Assembly (NCBI GenBank): GCA_029565065.1
Contig: JAKQOW010000171.1
Location: 1-64,000, forward strand
Source: Acidobacteriota bacterium
GTDB lineage: Bacteria; Acidobacteriota; JAAYUB01
DNA length: 64,000 nucleotides
Direction of reading: 5' to 3'
Shown piece by piece: positions 26,330 to 33,996 of this stretch (the first letter of the stretch is position 1; every line of letters begins with the position of its first letter). The position numbers and the translations under genes were made by a program. The notes beneath the pieces were generated by a model. It searched no databases. It worked only from the letters and a program-made list of their open reading frames with translations, and had not been told where the DNA came from.

Positions 26330-27391
26330 ATGGACGGAGGCTATTACCACTACTGGGATTTTGAGAACCGGCTCAAAAACAAGTCCATGGGCCGGCTGCT
26401 CGCCTTCTTCGGCGACGAAACCTTTCTGCGACGCCGGGCATTGGCCATGCTGCGGGCCCACTTCTTCCCTTCGGAGAGCGAGGCGGGGCTCAACGATCTG
26501 GCCGTCGACCTCACTGAAGGCAGCCTGCAGGATTTTCTCAACCAGGCGCGCACGCTGCCGATGCTGTCATCCGTCAAACTGCTGATCCTGAAAAATGCCA
26601 ACCGGCTGCCGGCGGGCGAACTCGCCCGGCTCAGCGACTATTTCCAGCACCCGGCGGCCAAGACCGTGGCGGTGTTCGAATTCGCGCCCGATTTCAATCC
26701 GAAGCGGTCCCGCGACCACAATGCCGCGGAGAAAAACCTGCTCAAGCTGGTCGAAGCCCACACCACCTGCTTTCTCTTCCAGCACCTGCGGCTGGAAGCC
26801 CTGGTGAATTTTCTGCAGCGCTATTCCGATTCGGAACGGTACGGGCTCGACCGGGCCACCATCCAGTATCTCGCCGAACGGCTCGGCGGCGACATGGAAC
26901 TCATCGTCAGCGAGATGGAAAAGCTGTACCTCCACGCCGGCGAGGGGGGAGTCATCGAGCGGGCCGACATCGAGCGCCTGAGCATCCGGAATCCCATGGC
27001 CACCATCTTCGACATGCTGGACGACCTGGCTTGCCGGCAGGCGAAATCCGCCCATGCGCGTCTCACGACCCTGCTGGACGGCGGCGAACACCCGCTGGGC
27101 ATCCTCATCATGCTCAACCGTTTCTTCCAACAGGTGGCCGTTTACAAGAGCCTGCGGAACAAGGGAGCGACCGAAAAGGAGATCCTGACGCACATGCGGC
27201 TGCAGGCCTTCCAGTTGAAGAACATCGAACGGGCGCATTGTAACTATACGGCCGAGGAAGCCTGGCACTGTCTCAGCCTGATCGGACAGGCGGAAGAGGA
27301 TTTCAAGAGCATCCGGGTGAGTTCCCGCGACCACATGGAGTTCCTGCTGCTGCGGCTGTGCACCCGCGACGACGCGGCGAACCGGCCTTGA
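26330..27391 (+). CDS. holA: DNA polymerase III subunit delta
   Basis: The clamp-loader subunit that opens the beta sliding clamp. The N-terminal AAA+-like module begins GRLLAFFGDETFLRRRAL, and then comes SVKLLILKNANRLPAGE. The central LDRATIQYLAERLGGDMELIVSEMEKLYLHAG and the C-terminal collar domain (PLGILIMLNRFFQQVAVYKSLR) are characteristic of HolA. The length of 353 residues is typical. Start 26330 is kept although its ribosome site is weak; ATG at 26387 is an alternative, but the extra N-terminal residues fit the family. A hairpin follows the stop codon. Confidence 0.92.
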   Translation: MDGGYYHYWDFENRLKNKSMGRLLAFFGDETFLRRRALAMLRAHFFPSESEAGLNDLAVDLTEGSLQDFLNQARTLPMLSSVKLLILKNANRLPAGELARLSDYFQHPAAKTVAVFEFAPDFNPKRSRDHNAAEKNLLKLVEAHTTCFLFQHLRLEALVNFLQRYSDSERYGLDRATIQYLAERLGGDMELIVSEMEKLYLHAGEGGVIERADIERLSIRNPMATIFDMLDDLACRQAKSAHARLTTLLDGGEHPLGILIMLNRFFQQVAVYKSLRNKGATEKEILTHMRLQAFQLKNIERAHCNYTAEEAWHCLSLIGQAEEDFKSIRVSSRDHMEFLLLRLCTRDDAANRP

Positions 27392-27399
27392 CGCGCCGT

Positions 27400-27427
27400 C
27401 GGTTTGCCGCAACCTCGCGGCAAACCG
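27400..27427 (+). terminator. Hairpin after holA (no U tract)
   Basis: A perfect 11-bp inverted repeat (CGGTTTGCCGC and its complement) with a 6-nt loop starts 9 bp after the holA stop. No T run follows, so it is either a non-canonical terminator or an RNA-stabilising hairpin. Confidence 0.5.
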
Positions 27428-27476
27428 CGATCCGGTGGTGATTTCGCCGAGATCTGTTTCACCAGGCATTGTTCTC

Positions 27477-27485
27477 TGCTATAAT
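27477..27485 (+). promoter_or_regulatory. Extended -10 promoter of rRNA methyltransferase gene
   Basis: TGCTATAAT is a perfect extended -10 element, and no good -35 box lies upstream. The predicted start is near 27492, 16 nt before the ATG at 27508. It therefore lies inside the apparent upstream extension of the reading frame and argues against a start at 27469. Confidence 0.6.
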
Positions 27486-27507
27486 CGGACCACGAACGGA
27501 TAACACG

Positions 27508-28686
27508 ATGCATCCGAAGATCTACCTCAAACCGGGCAAAGACAAACCCGTACTGGCCCACCATCACTGGGTGTTCTCCGGCGCCATCATGAAGAAGGAT
27601 CCGGAGGTCGTCTCCGGCGGGGTGGTCGACGTCTATTCCTCCGACCACAAGTATCTCGGGACCGGCTATTTCAACGAGCTGACCTCCATCGCCGTCCGGA
27701 TGCTCACCTTCGAGCCCACCCAGATCGACGGCAATTTTCTCTGGAACAAGATCTACCGGGCCTGGCAGATGCGTCAGAAGCTGTTCGCGGACGGCGGCAC
27801 CAACTGCTATCGGGTTCTCTTCTCCGAAGGCGACTTCCTGCCCGGGCTGATCATCGACCGCTACGACAACTGCCTCGTCATCCAGATCCAGACACTGGGC
27901 ATCGACCGGTTCCGGGAACAGATTCTGGAAATCCTCGAGGTCATGATGAAGCCGGCGGCCATCTATGAGAAAAGCGAGGGTGCCGCCCGGCAGGAGGAAG
28001 GCCTGGAAAGCGTCTCCAAGCTCCACTTCGGCACGCTGCCGGAACGGGGCGTGGTCGTCGACGAGAACGGCATCCGCTACCTGGTGGATATCCCCGGCGG
28101 CCAGAAAACCGGTTTCTTCCTTGATCAGCGGGACAACCGGCTGTTGATCCGCCAGATCAGCCGGGGCCGGTTGATGCTGAACTGCTTCGGCTACACCGGG
28201 GGCTTCGCCGTCAATGCCGCCTCGGGCGGCGCCACGCGGACGGTGAGTGTCGAATCGTCAGCGGCCGCGCTGGAACTGACCAAGGAGAATTTCCGGCTCA
28301 ACCATCTCGATCCGGACACCCACGGCTTCAGCCAACAGGACGTGTTCCAGTTCCTGAGAGAGGACGACACCCGCTACGACCTGATCGTCCTGGATCCTCC
28401 GGCTTTCGCCAAGCGGCAGTCTTCCCTCTCCGCCGCCTACCGGGGCTACAAGGACATCAACCTGAATGCCATGAAGCGCCTCAAGAGTGGCGGCTACCTG
28501 CTGAGCTGCTCCTGCTCGTACTACATCGATCAGTCGTCTTTCCAAAAGATTCTCTTCATGGCCGCCGTGGATGCCGGCCGCGAGGTGCAGATCCTCGGCA
28601 AACTGCCCCAGCCCCCCGACCACCCCATCAACATCTTCCACCCGGAGAGCGAGTATCTCAAGGCGGTGCTATGCCGGGTTTACTAG
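27508..28686 (+). CDS. Class I SAM-dependent rRNA methyltransferase (RlmI family)
   Basis: A 392-residue RNA methyltransferase of the RlmI/YccW family (m5C at 23S position 1962 in E. coli). A PUA domain (about 1-75; PKIYLKPGKDKPVLAHHHWVFSGAI) is followed by a central domain and a Rossmann fold. The SAM-binding motif is NCFGYTGGFAVNAA (about 226-239), the acidic ribose-binding site VSVESS, the catalytic motif LDPPAFAKRQ (about 298-307), and SCSCSYYID holds the expected cysteine. The start at ATG 27508 is set by the extended -10 at 27477-27485. The 3' end overlaps the HD gene by 16 bp. Confidence 0.9.
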   Translation: MHPKIYLKPGKDKPVLAHHHWVFSGAIMKKDPEVVSGGVVDVYSSDHKYLGTGYFNELTSIAVRMLTFEPTQIDGNFLWNKIYRAWQMRQKLFADGGTNCYRVLFSEGDFLPGLIIDRYDNCLVIQIQTLGIDRFREQILEILEVMMKPAAIYEKSEGAARQEEGLESVSKLHFGTLPERGVVVDENGIRYLVDIPGGQKTGFFLDQRDNRLLIRQISRGRLMLNCFGYTGGFAVNAASGGATRTVSVESSAAALELTKENFRLNHLDPDTHGFSQQDVFQFLREDDTRYDLIVLDPPAFAKRQSSLSAAYRGYKDINLNAMKRLKSGGYLLSCSCSYYIDQSSFQKILFMAAVDAGREVQILGKLPQPPDHPINIFHPESEYLKAVLCRVY

Positions 28687-29321
28687 TCGACCTGGAGGCT
28701 GTTCGCCGGGAAGCCCGCACCTTTTTCCACAACGCCCGCGGTTCCCATGATTGGGAGCACTCTGAGCGGGTGTTTCGTTTGGCCTGGCGAATCGCCATGC
28801 GCGAGGGCGCCGATCCCAACATCGTGCTGCCGGCGGCCCTGCTCCATGACATCGGCCGGGATACCGAATTCCATGCGGAAGGCCGGGTCTGCCATGCGAC
28901 GGTGGGCGCTGCACTGGCCCGCGACGTATTGGAGAGAGTCGGTCTGGAGCCCGTGCTCTCGGAGCGAATCTGCCATTGCATCGCGTCCCACCGCTACCGG
29001 GGAGAGGTGCGCCCCCAGACCATCGAGGCCGAGGTGCTCTTCGACGCCGACAAATTGGATTCCATCGGCGCCGTGGGTATCGGCCGGGCCTTTCTCTTCG
29101 CCGGCGAAGTGGGGGCGCGGCTGCACGATCCCGCGGTGGATCCCGAGAAAAGCCAACCCTACACCCCGGACGACACCGCCTACCGGGAGTACCTGGTCAA
29201 GTTGCGCCACATCAAGGACCGGATGCTCACGGAAACCGGGCGGGAGATCGCCGAAGACCGCCACCGCTATATGACGGAATTTTTCGACCGGCTCAACAAG
29301 GAAGTCCAGGGGATTCTCTAG
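28671..29321 (+). CDS. HD-domain phosphohydrolase
   Basis: A 216-residue metal-dependent HD hydrolase similar to YedJ/YpgQ. The metal ligands are seen as H in HDWEHSERVF, HD in ALLHDIGRDTE, and D in FDADKLDSIGAVGIGRAF, the last being the typical DADKLD(A/S)IGA(V/I)G motif of this group. Substrate is unknown; relatives act on nucleotides or pyrophosphate compounds. It overlaps the methyltransferase gene by 16 bp and precedes hypA by 58 bp. Confidence 0.88.
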   Translation: MPGLLVDLEAVRREARTFFHNARGSHDWEHSERVFRLAWRIAMREGADPNIVLPAALLHDIGRDTEFHAEGRVCHATVGAALARDVLERVGLEPVLSERICHCIASHRYRGEVRPQTIEAEVLFDADKLDSIGAVGIGRAFLFAGEVGARLHDPAVDPEKSQPYTPDDTAYREYLVKLRHIKDRMLTETGREIAEDRHRYMTEFFDRLNKEVQGIL

Positions 29322-29379
29322 CACCGCCTTGACTTTCCCCACACCGGATGCTAAAAGGCCGATTGGCAGGACCGCTCGG

Positions 29380-29730
29380 ATGCACGAAGTATCGCTCGCC
29401 CAGGACATCCTGGCCATCTCGATGGAATCCCTGAAAAACCGGCCGTTCGAAAAGGTCGTTGTCGTGAACCTGAAGATTGGACCGGTGTCGGGGGTGGATC
29501 CCGAAGCCCTCCGCTTCGCCCTGACGGTGGTGACCGAGAACACGCCGTTGGCCGGCGCCGAGGTGCGCATCGAGACGCCGCCCATGCGGCTGGAGTGCCG
29601 GGACTGCCGGCAGGAATTTGCAGGTGACGATTCTGAATTTTCCTGCCCCGCCTGCGGCTCGAGCCGCATCCAACTGCTTTCAGGTGATGAGATGGAAGTG
29701 GTCAATTTGGAAGTTTTGGAGCGATCGTGA
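29380..29730 (+). CDS. hypA: Hydrogenase nickel-insertion protein HypA
   Basis: A nickel chaperone for NiFe-hydrogenase (and sometimes urease) maturation. The start at ATG 29380 is fixed by the invariant MHE N-terminus, where the amino group and His2 bind nickel; the frame opens 51 bp earlier. The zinc domain has two CxxC pairs (CRDC about residue 70, CPAC about 90). The 116-residue length is typical. It overlaps hypB by 4 bp and starts the run hypA-hypB-hypF-hypC-hypE. Confidence 0.95.
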   Translation: MHEVSLAQDILAISMESLKNRPFEKVVVVNLKIGPVSGVDPEALRFALTVVTENTPLAGAEVRIETPPMRLECRDCRQEFAGDDSEFSCPACGSSRIQLLSGDEMEVVNLEVLERS

Positions 29731-30398
29731 AGGAAATTGTGCCCATCCAGCAGAAGGTCGTGGCCCGGAATGACGATCTGGCGGCGCGCCTGGCCGGGCA
29801 GTTTGCCGACCGCCGGATCTATGTGTTCAACCTGCTCTCGTCACCGGGCAGCGGAAAAACCAGCCTGCTGGAACGCCTGTTGCCCCGCCTGTCGGCGCAG
29901 CTGCGCTGCGGCGTGATCGAGGGGGATGTCCAGACCGAAAATGACGCCCGCCGCATCGCCCGCGTGGGTGCGCCCGTCCGGCAGATCATCACCTGCGGCA
30001 CGTGCCACCTGGACGCCCAGATGATCCTCGACCATGTCGACGGCCTGCCGCTGAACGAACTGGACGTCATCTTCATCGAGAACGTGGGCAACCTGGTTTG
30101 CCCGTCGTCCTACTGGCTGGGTGAGGATTCCCGTCTGGTCATACTGAGCACCACCGAGGGGGACGACAAGCCGGCCAAGTACCCAGCCGTCTTTCGCAAA
30201 GCCGATCTGCTCGTAATCAACAAGATCGATCTGCTTCCCCACACGGACTTCGATCCGGACCAGGCGGTCCGCTACGCGCGCGGCCTGAATCCCGACCTGG
30301 TCGTGTTCCCGGTCTCGTGCCGGACCGGCGAAGGATTGGATAGCCTGGCCGCATGGCTCGTGGACAAGGTTCTGGAGAAAAAGGGTTCGTCGTCGTGA
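29727..30398 (+). CDS. hypB: Hydrogenase maturation GTPase HypB
   Basis: The GTPase that works with HypA to deliver nickel. The P-loop is SSPGSGKTSLLERLL (about residues 38-52), the metal-site motif CGTCHLDAQM is at about 91-100, and the SIMIBI GTPase markers ENVGNLVCP and VINKIDLL follow. The 223-residue chain lacks the His-rich or Cys-rich nickel-storage N-terminus of some HypBs. It overlaps hypA by 4 bp and hypF by 4 bp. Confidence 0.95.
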   Translation: MKEIVPIQQKVVARNDDLAARLAGQFADRRIYVFNLLSSPGSGKTSLLERLLPRLSAQLRCGVIEGDVQTENDARRIARVGAPVRQIITCGTCHLDAQMILDHVDGLPLNELDVIFIENVGNLVCPSSYWLGEDSRLVILSTTEGDDKPAKYPAVFRKADLLVINKIDLLPHTDFDPDQAVRYARGLNPDLVVFPVSCRTGEGLDSLAAWLVDKVLEKKGSSS

Positions 30399-32695
30399 GT
30401 CGCCCTTCCGTCCGCCGCATCGTCCGCATTCAGGGCATCGTTCAAGGCGTGGGATTCCGCCCCTTCATCCACCGTCTCGCCATCGAGCTGGGATTGTCCG
30501 GCTCCGTGCGCAACGACGCCGGGGGCGTCCTGGTGGACGTCGAAGGAGCGGCCGACAGCCTCACGGCTTTTGTGGACCGCATCCCGGCCGAGGCGCCGCC
30601 GCTGGCGTTGGTGGATCACCTGGAGTGGAACGACGCACCGCCCATGGGACGCTCCGGATTCGAGATCGTCGCCAGCTCGAAAGCAGCCGCCGCAACCACC
30701 CTCGTCAGCCCGGATGTGGCGACCTGCGCCGATTGCCTGCGGGAACTGATGGACCCCAACGATCGGCGCCACCGCTTTCCCTTCATCAACTGCACGAATT
30801 GCGGACCCCGCTACACCATCATTCGCCGACTGCCCTATGACCGGCCGGCCACCACGATGGACCGCTTCACCATGTGTCCGGCGTGCGAGGCCGAGTACCG
30901 GGATCCGGCCAACCGGCGGTTTCACGCCCAGCCCAACGCCTGCTGGAGCTGCGGACCGCGCGTCGAACTGTGGGACAACCAGGGGCTGTTCATCCCCTGT
31001 CGCGATTCCATCGAACAGGCTGGCCGGCTGCTCAGCGACGGACGCATAGTCGCCGTCAAGGGGATCGGCGGCTTCCATCTGGCCGTGGATGCCCGTAACG
31101 AGGAGGCGGTGCAGTTGCTCCGGCGGCGCAAGCGGCGCGATGAAAAACCGTTCGCGCTGATGGCCGCTTCGCTGGCGGCGCTGCGCGAGATCGTGGAGCT
31201 GACACCCGACGCGGAGGTGCTGCTCCGATCCCCCCAGCGTCCCGTCCTGCTGTTGCCCAAACGTTCCGGCGGGCCGCTGGCGTCTGCGATCGCCCCCGGC
31301 AACCGTGACCTCGGGGTGATGCTCCCCTACACGCCGATCCACCACCTGTTGCTCGCCGACAGTGCCGCCCCGTGGCTGGTCATGACCAGCGGGAACTTTT
31401 CCGAGGAACCGATCATCGTCGACAACCGGCACGCGGCTGAGATCCTGGCGCCGATTGCCGACTATTTCCTGGTGCACAATCGGGACATCCTGGTCCGCAA
31501 CGACGACTCGGTCTGCCGCAGCTTTCGGAACCGGATCTATTTTATCCGACGCTCCCGCGGCTACGCGCCGGCGCCGGTCAAGCTGACGGCCAGTTATCCC
31601 AGCGTGCTGGCGGTGGGCGCCGAACTTAAAAACACCGTCGCCGTCAACCGCGGCGAGCACGTTTTCCTGAGCCAGCACATCGGCGACCTGGAGAATTCGG
31701 AGGTCAGCGCCAGTTTCGAGCAGGCCATCCAGCGGATGCAGGAGCTGTTCGAGATCACGCCCGCTCTCCTTGCCTACGACCTGCATCCCGAGTACCTGTC
31801 CACGAAGTACGCTCTGAACCGGCGGTCTGAGCTGCCGCTGTACGGCGTTCAGCATCACCACGCCCACATCGCCGCCTGTCTGGCGGAAAACAGCGAGCGC
31901 GGACCGGTCATCGGTCTGGCGCTCGACGGCACCGGCTACGGTCCCGACGGCCGAATCTGGGGCGGCGAAGTGCTGGTGGCCGACCTGCGCGATTACGAGC
32001 GCGTCGGTCATTTCCGCGATGTCGCCATGCCCGGAGGCAGCCGGGCCATCCGGGAGCCGTGGCGGATGGCCGTCAGCTACCTGCATCACGCGCTGGGACC
32101 CGGTTTCAGCGAACTCCCGCTGCCCTTCCTCTCCGACATCGCGCCGGACAACCTGCGGCTGGTGATCCAGATGATCGAGCGGCGGATGAATTCCCCGGAG
32201 ACATCGAGCTGTGGTCGTCTCTTCGACGGATTCGCCGCGCTGTCCGGCGCCCGGCAGCGGGTCACCTTCGAAGGCCAGGCGGCGATGGAGTTCGAAATGC
32301 TCCTCGACGATACGGACGACGGACCGCCGTACCCGTTCCCGTGCGCCGACGGCGTGATCGAAATCGCGCCGGCGGTTCACGCCGCCGCAGATGACGTGCG
32401 CGCCGGTATCTCCGCCGGCAGGGTCAGCGCGCGTTTCCACCGCGGCCTCGTCCGACTGTTCGCCGACCTGTGCCGCCGGCTCGCCGCCGAGCGGGGCATC
32501 GCCACGGTCGCCCTGTCCGGGGGCGTCTTCCAGAACCTGTGGCTCCTCAGCCAGCTCAGCGCCGAATTGCAGGACGCCGGACTCCGGGTCCTCCTGCACC
32601 GCCTCGTGCCCTGCAACGACGGCGGCATCGCCCTGGGACAGCTGGCGGTTGCCGCGGAACGCCACGTGACCGGTTGGGAGGAACCATGTGTGTAG
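30395..32695 (+). CDS. hypF: Carbamoyltransferase HypF
   Basis: Uses carbamoyl phosphate and ATP to carbamoylate HypE for the cyanide ligands of the NiFe site. The 766 residues hold an acylphosphatase domain (GIVQGVGFRPFIHRLA), two C-x2-C-x18-C-x2-C zinc fingers (about 95-175), a YrdC-like domain (KGIGGFHLAVDARNEEAV, MTSGNFSEEP), and a C-terminal Kae1-like domain (GVQHHHAHIAACLAE, GLALDGTGYGPDGRIWGGE, VALSGGVFQN). The GTG at 30395 overlaps the hypB stop as GTGA. An in-frame opening at 30353 would overlap hypB by 46 bp and is not preferred. Confidence 0.96.
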   Translation: MSRPSVRRIVRIQGIVQGVGFRPFIHRLAIELGLSGSVRNDAGGVLVDVEGAADSLTAFVDRIPAEAPPLALVDHLEWNDAPPMGRSGFEIVASSKAAAATTLVSPDVATCADCLRELMDPNDRRHRFPFINCTNCGPRYTIIRRLPYDRPATTMDRFTMCPACEAEYRDPANRRFHAQPNACWSCGPRVELWDNQGLFIPCRDSIEQAGRLLSDGRIVAVKGIGGFHLAVDARNEEAVQLLRRRKRRDEKPFALMAASLAALREIVELTPDAEVLLRSPQRPVLLLPKRSGGPLASAIAPGNRDLGVMLPYTPIHHLLLADSAAPWLVMTSGNFSEEPIIVDNRHAAEILAPIADYFLVHNRDILVRNDDSVCRSFRNRIYFIRRSRGYAPAPVKLTASYPSVLAVGAELKNTVAVNRGEHVFLSQHIGDLENSEVSASFEQAIQRMQELFEITPALLAYDLHPEYLSTKYALNRRSELPLYGVQHHHAHIAACLAENSERGPVIGLALDGTGYGPDGRIWGGEVLVADLRDYERVGHFRDVAMPGGSRAIREPWRMAVSYLHHALGPGFSELPLPFLSDIAPDNLRLVIQMIERRMNSPETSSCGRLFDGFAALSGARQRVTFEGQAAMEFEMLLDDTDDGPPYPFPCADGVIEIAPAVHAAADDVRAGISAGRVSARFHRGLVRLFADLCRRLAAERGIATVALSGGVFQNLWLLSQLSAELQDAGLRVLLHRLVPCNDGGIALGQLAVAAERHVTGWEEPCV

Positions 32696-32931
32696 CGGTC
32701 CCGATGCAGATCGTCTCGATCCCGGCGGCCGACCGCTGCATCGCCGAGATCGGCGGCGTAAGCCGGGAAGTCAGCCTGATGATGCTGCCCGACGCCGCGG
32801 TGGGCGATTACGTGATCGTCCATGCCGGCTTCGCCATCGAGCGGCTGGACGAGGAGGAGGCCAGGCGCACCCTCGAATTGTTCCGGCAGCTGGGCGAGAT
32901 ACTCGCGGACGAGCCGACCGGCCATGAATAA
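32686..32931 (+). CDS. hypC: Hydrogenase maturation chaperone HypC
   Basis: A small chaperone that with HypD forms the scaffold on which the Fe(CN)2CO unit is built. The 81-residue protein begins MCVAVPMQIVSI; Cys2 is the invariant functional residue. IGGVSREVSLMMLP and VGDYVIVHAGFAIERLDEEEA follow the family closely. AGGAG precedes the ATG. It overlaps hypF by 10 bp and hypE by 8 bp. The gene normally next to it, hypD, is absent. Confidence 0.94.
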   Translation: MCVAVPMQIVSIPAADRCIAEIGGVSREVSLMMLPDAAVGDYVIVHAGFAIERLDEEEARRTLELFRQLGEILADEPTGHE

Positions 32932-33949
32932 CCGCTCAACCACCGACGTCGTGCTTCTGGCGCACGGCAGCGGCGGCCAGATGTCGCACCGGCTGGTGAC
33001 GGAGTATTTCCTGCCGGCCTTCGCCAATCCTGCGCTGAACCTGCTGGAAGACAGCGCACCCGTCGATACGGGCGGCGCCCGGCTGGCGCTGACCACCGAT
33101 TCGTACGTCGTGGACCCGCTGTTCTTTCCCGGCGGGGACATCGGCCGGCTCGCGGTGTGCGGGACCGTCAACGACCTCGTGGTGAGCGGCGCGCACCCCC
33201 TGGCGCTGACCGCCGGCTTCATCCTCGAGGAGGGCCTGCCGCTCGCCGATCTGCGCCGCATCCTGCAATCCATGCAGGCGGCGGCGCTCGAGGCCGACAT
33301 CCCGGTCGTGGCGGGGGACACCAAGGTGGTGCCGCGGGGCAAGGGCGACAAGGTGTTCATCAACACCGCCGGTGTCGGCCTCCTGCCTCCGGGGCGCGAG
33401 GTCGGCGCCCGGTGCGCGCGCCCCGGCGACGTCGTGCTGATCAATGGTCCCGTGGGCGACCACGGCATCGCCGTCATGCTGGCCCGCGAAGGATTCAAGG
33501 TCTCGGAGGAAGTCCGGTCGGACTGCGCGCCGTTGTTCACCCTGATCGATCCGCTGTTCCAGGCCGGCCTGCCTGTGCATGCGATGCGCGATCCCACCCG
33601 CGGCGGCCTGGCCACGGTTCTGAACGAAATTGCCTCGGCGGCAGCCGTCCGCATCGAGATCGACGAGGAGCTGGTGCCGGTGCGCCCGTCGGTGCTCGGG
33701 GCTGCGGAGATCTTCGGCTTCGATCCGCTCTACCTCGCCAATGAGGGCAAGGTCGTGCTCTGCCTGCCCGAGGAATGTGCCGGGCCGGCGCTTGAGCTGC
33801 TCCGGAGACACCCGCTGGGTGCCGCCGCCACCGTGATCGGCCGCGTGCTGGACTGCCCGGGCCGTCCGACCGTCACGCTCCGGACCGCAATCGGCGGTGC
33901 GCGGGTGCTCGACATGCTCGTCGGCGAGCAATTGCCCCGCATCTGCTGA
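32924..33949 (+). CDS. hypE: Hydrogenase maturation protein HypE
   Basis: Dehydrates the thiocarboxamide placed on its C-terminal Cys by HypF to thiocyanate, which supplies cyanide to iron. The 341-residue PurM-like chain starts after MNNRS with VVLLAHGSGGQMSHRLV, contains GDIGRLAVCGTVNDLVVSGA and DPTRGGLATVLNEIA, and ends with the diagnostic PRIC, so the reactive C-terminal cysteine is present. ATG 32924 lies within the end of hypC. It closes the hyp cluster; no hydrogenase structural gene is near. Confidence 0.96.
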   Translation: MNNRSTTDVVLLAHGSGGQMSHRLVTEYFLPAFANPALNLLEDSAPVDTGGARLALTTDSYVVDPLFFPGGDIGRLAVCGTVNDLVVSGAHPLALTAGFILEEGLPLADLRRILQSMQAAALEADIPVVAGDTKVVPRGKGDKVFINTAGVGLLPPGREVGARCARPGDVVLINGPVGDHGIAVMLAREGFKVSEEVRSDCAPLFTLIDPLFQAGLPVHAMRDPTRGGLATVLNEIASAAAVRIEIDEELVPVRPSVLGAAEIFGFDPLYLANEGKVVLCLPEECAGPALELLRRHPLGAAATVIGRVLDCPGRPTVTLRTAIGGARVLDMLVGEQLPRIC

Positions 33950-33950
33950 A

Positions 33951-33978
33951 TTGCGAAACGCGACAGATCTGGTAGAAT
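33951..33978 (+). promoter_or_regulatory. Promoter of acyl-CoA synthetase gene
   Basis: TTGCGA (33951-33956), 16 bp, and TAGAAT (33973-33978) preceded by TGG (extended -10), starting 2 bp after the hypE stop codon. The predicted start is about 33985, 12 nt before the ATG at 33997, so the acyl-CoA synthetase is probably not dependent on the hyp transcript. Confidence 0.55.
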
Positions 33979-33996
33979 AAAGAAAAAACCGGCCCG

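Noticed and set aside
30272..32665. A 797-codon open frame opposite hypB/hypF
   Set aside because: Antisense to complete hypF with all four of its domains. The translation has no known motif.
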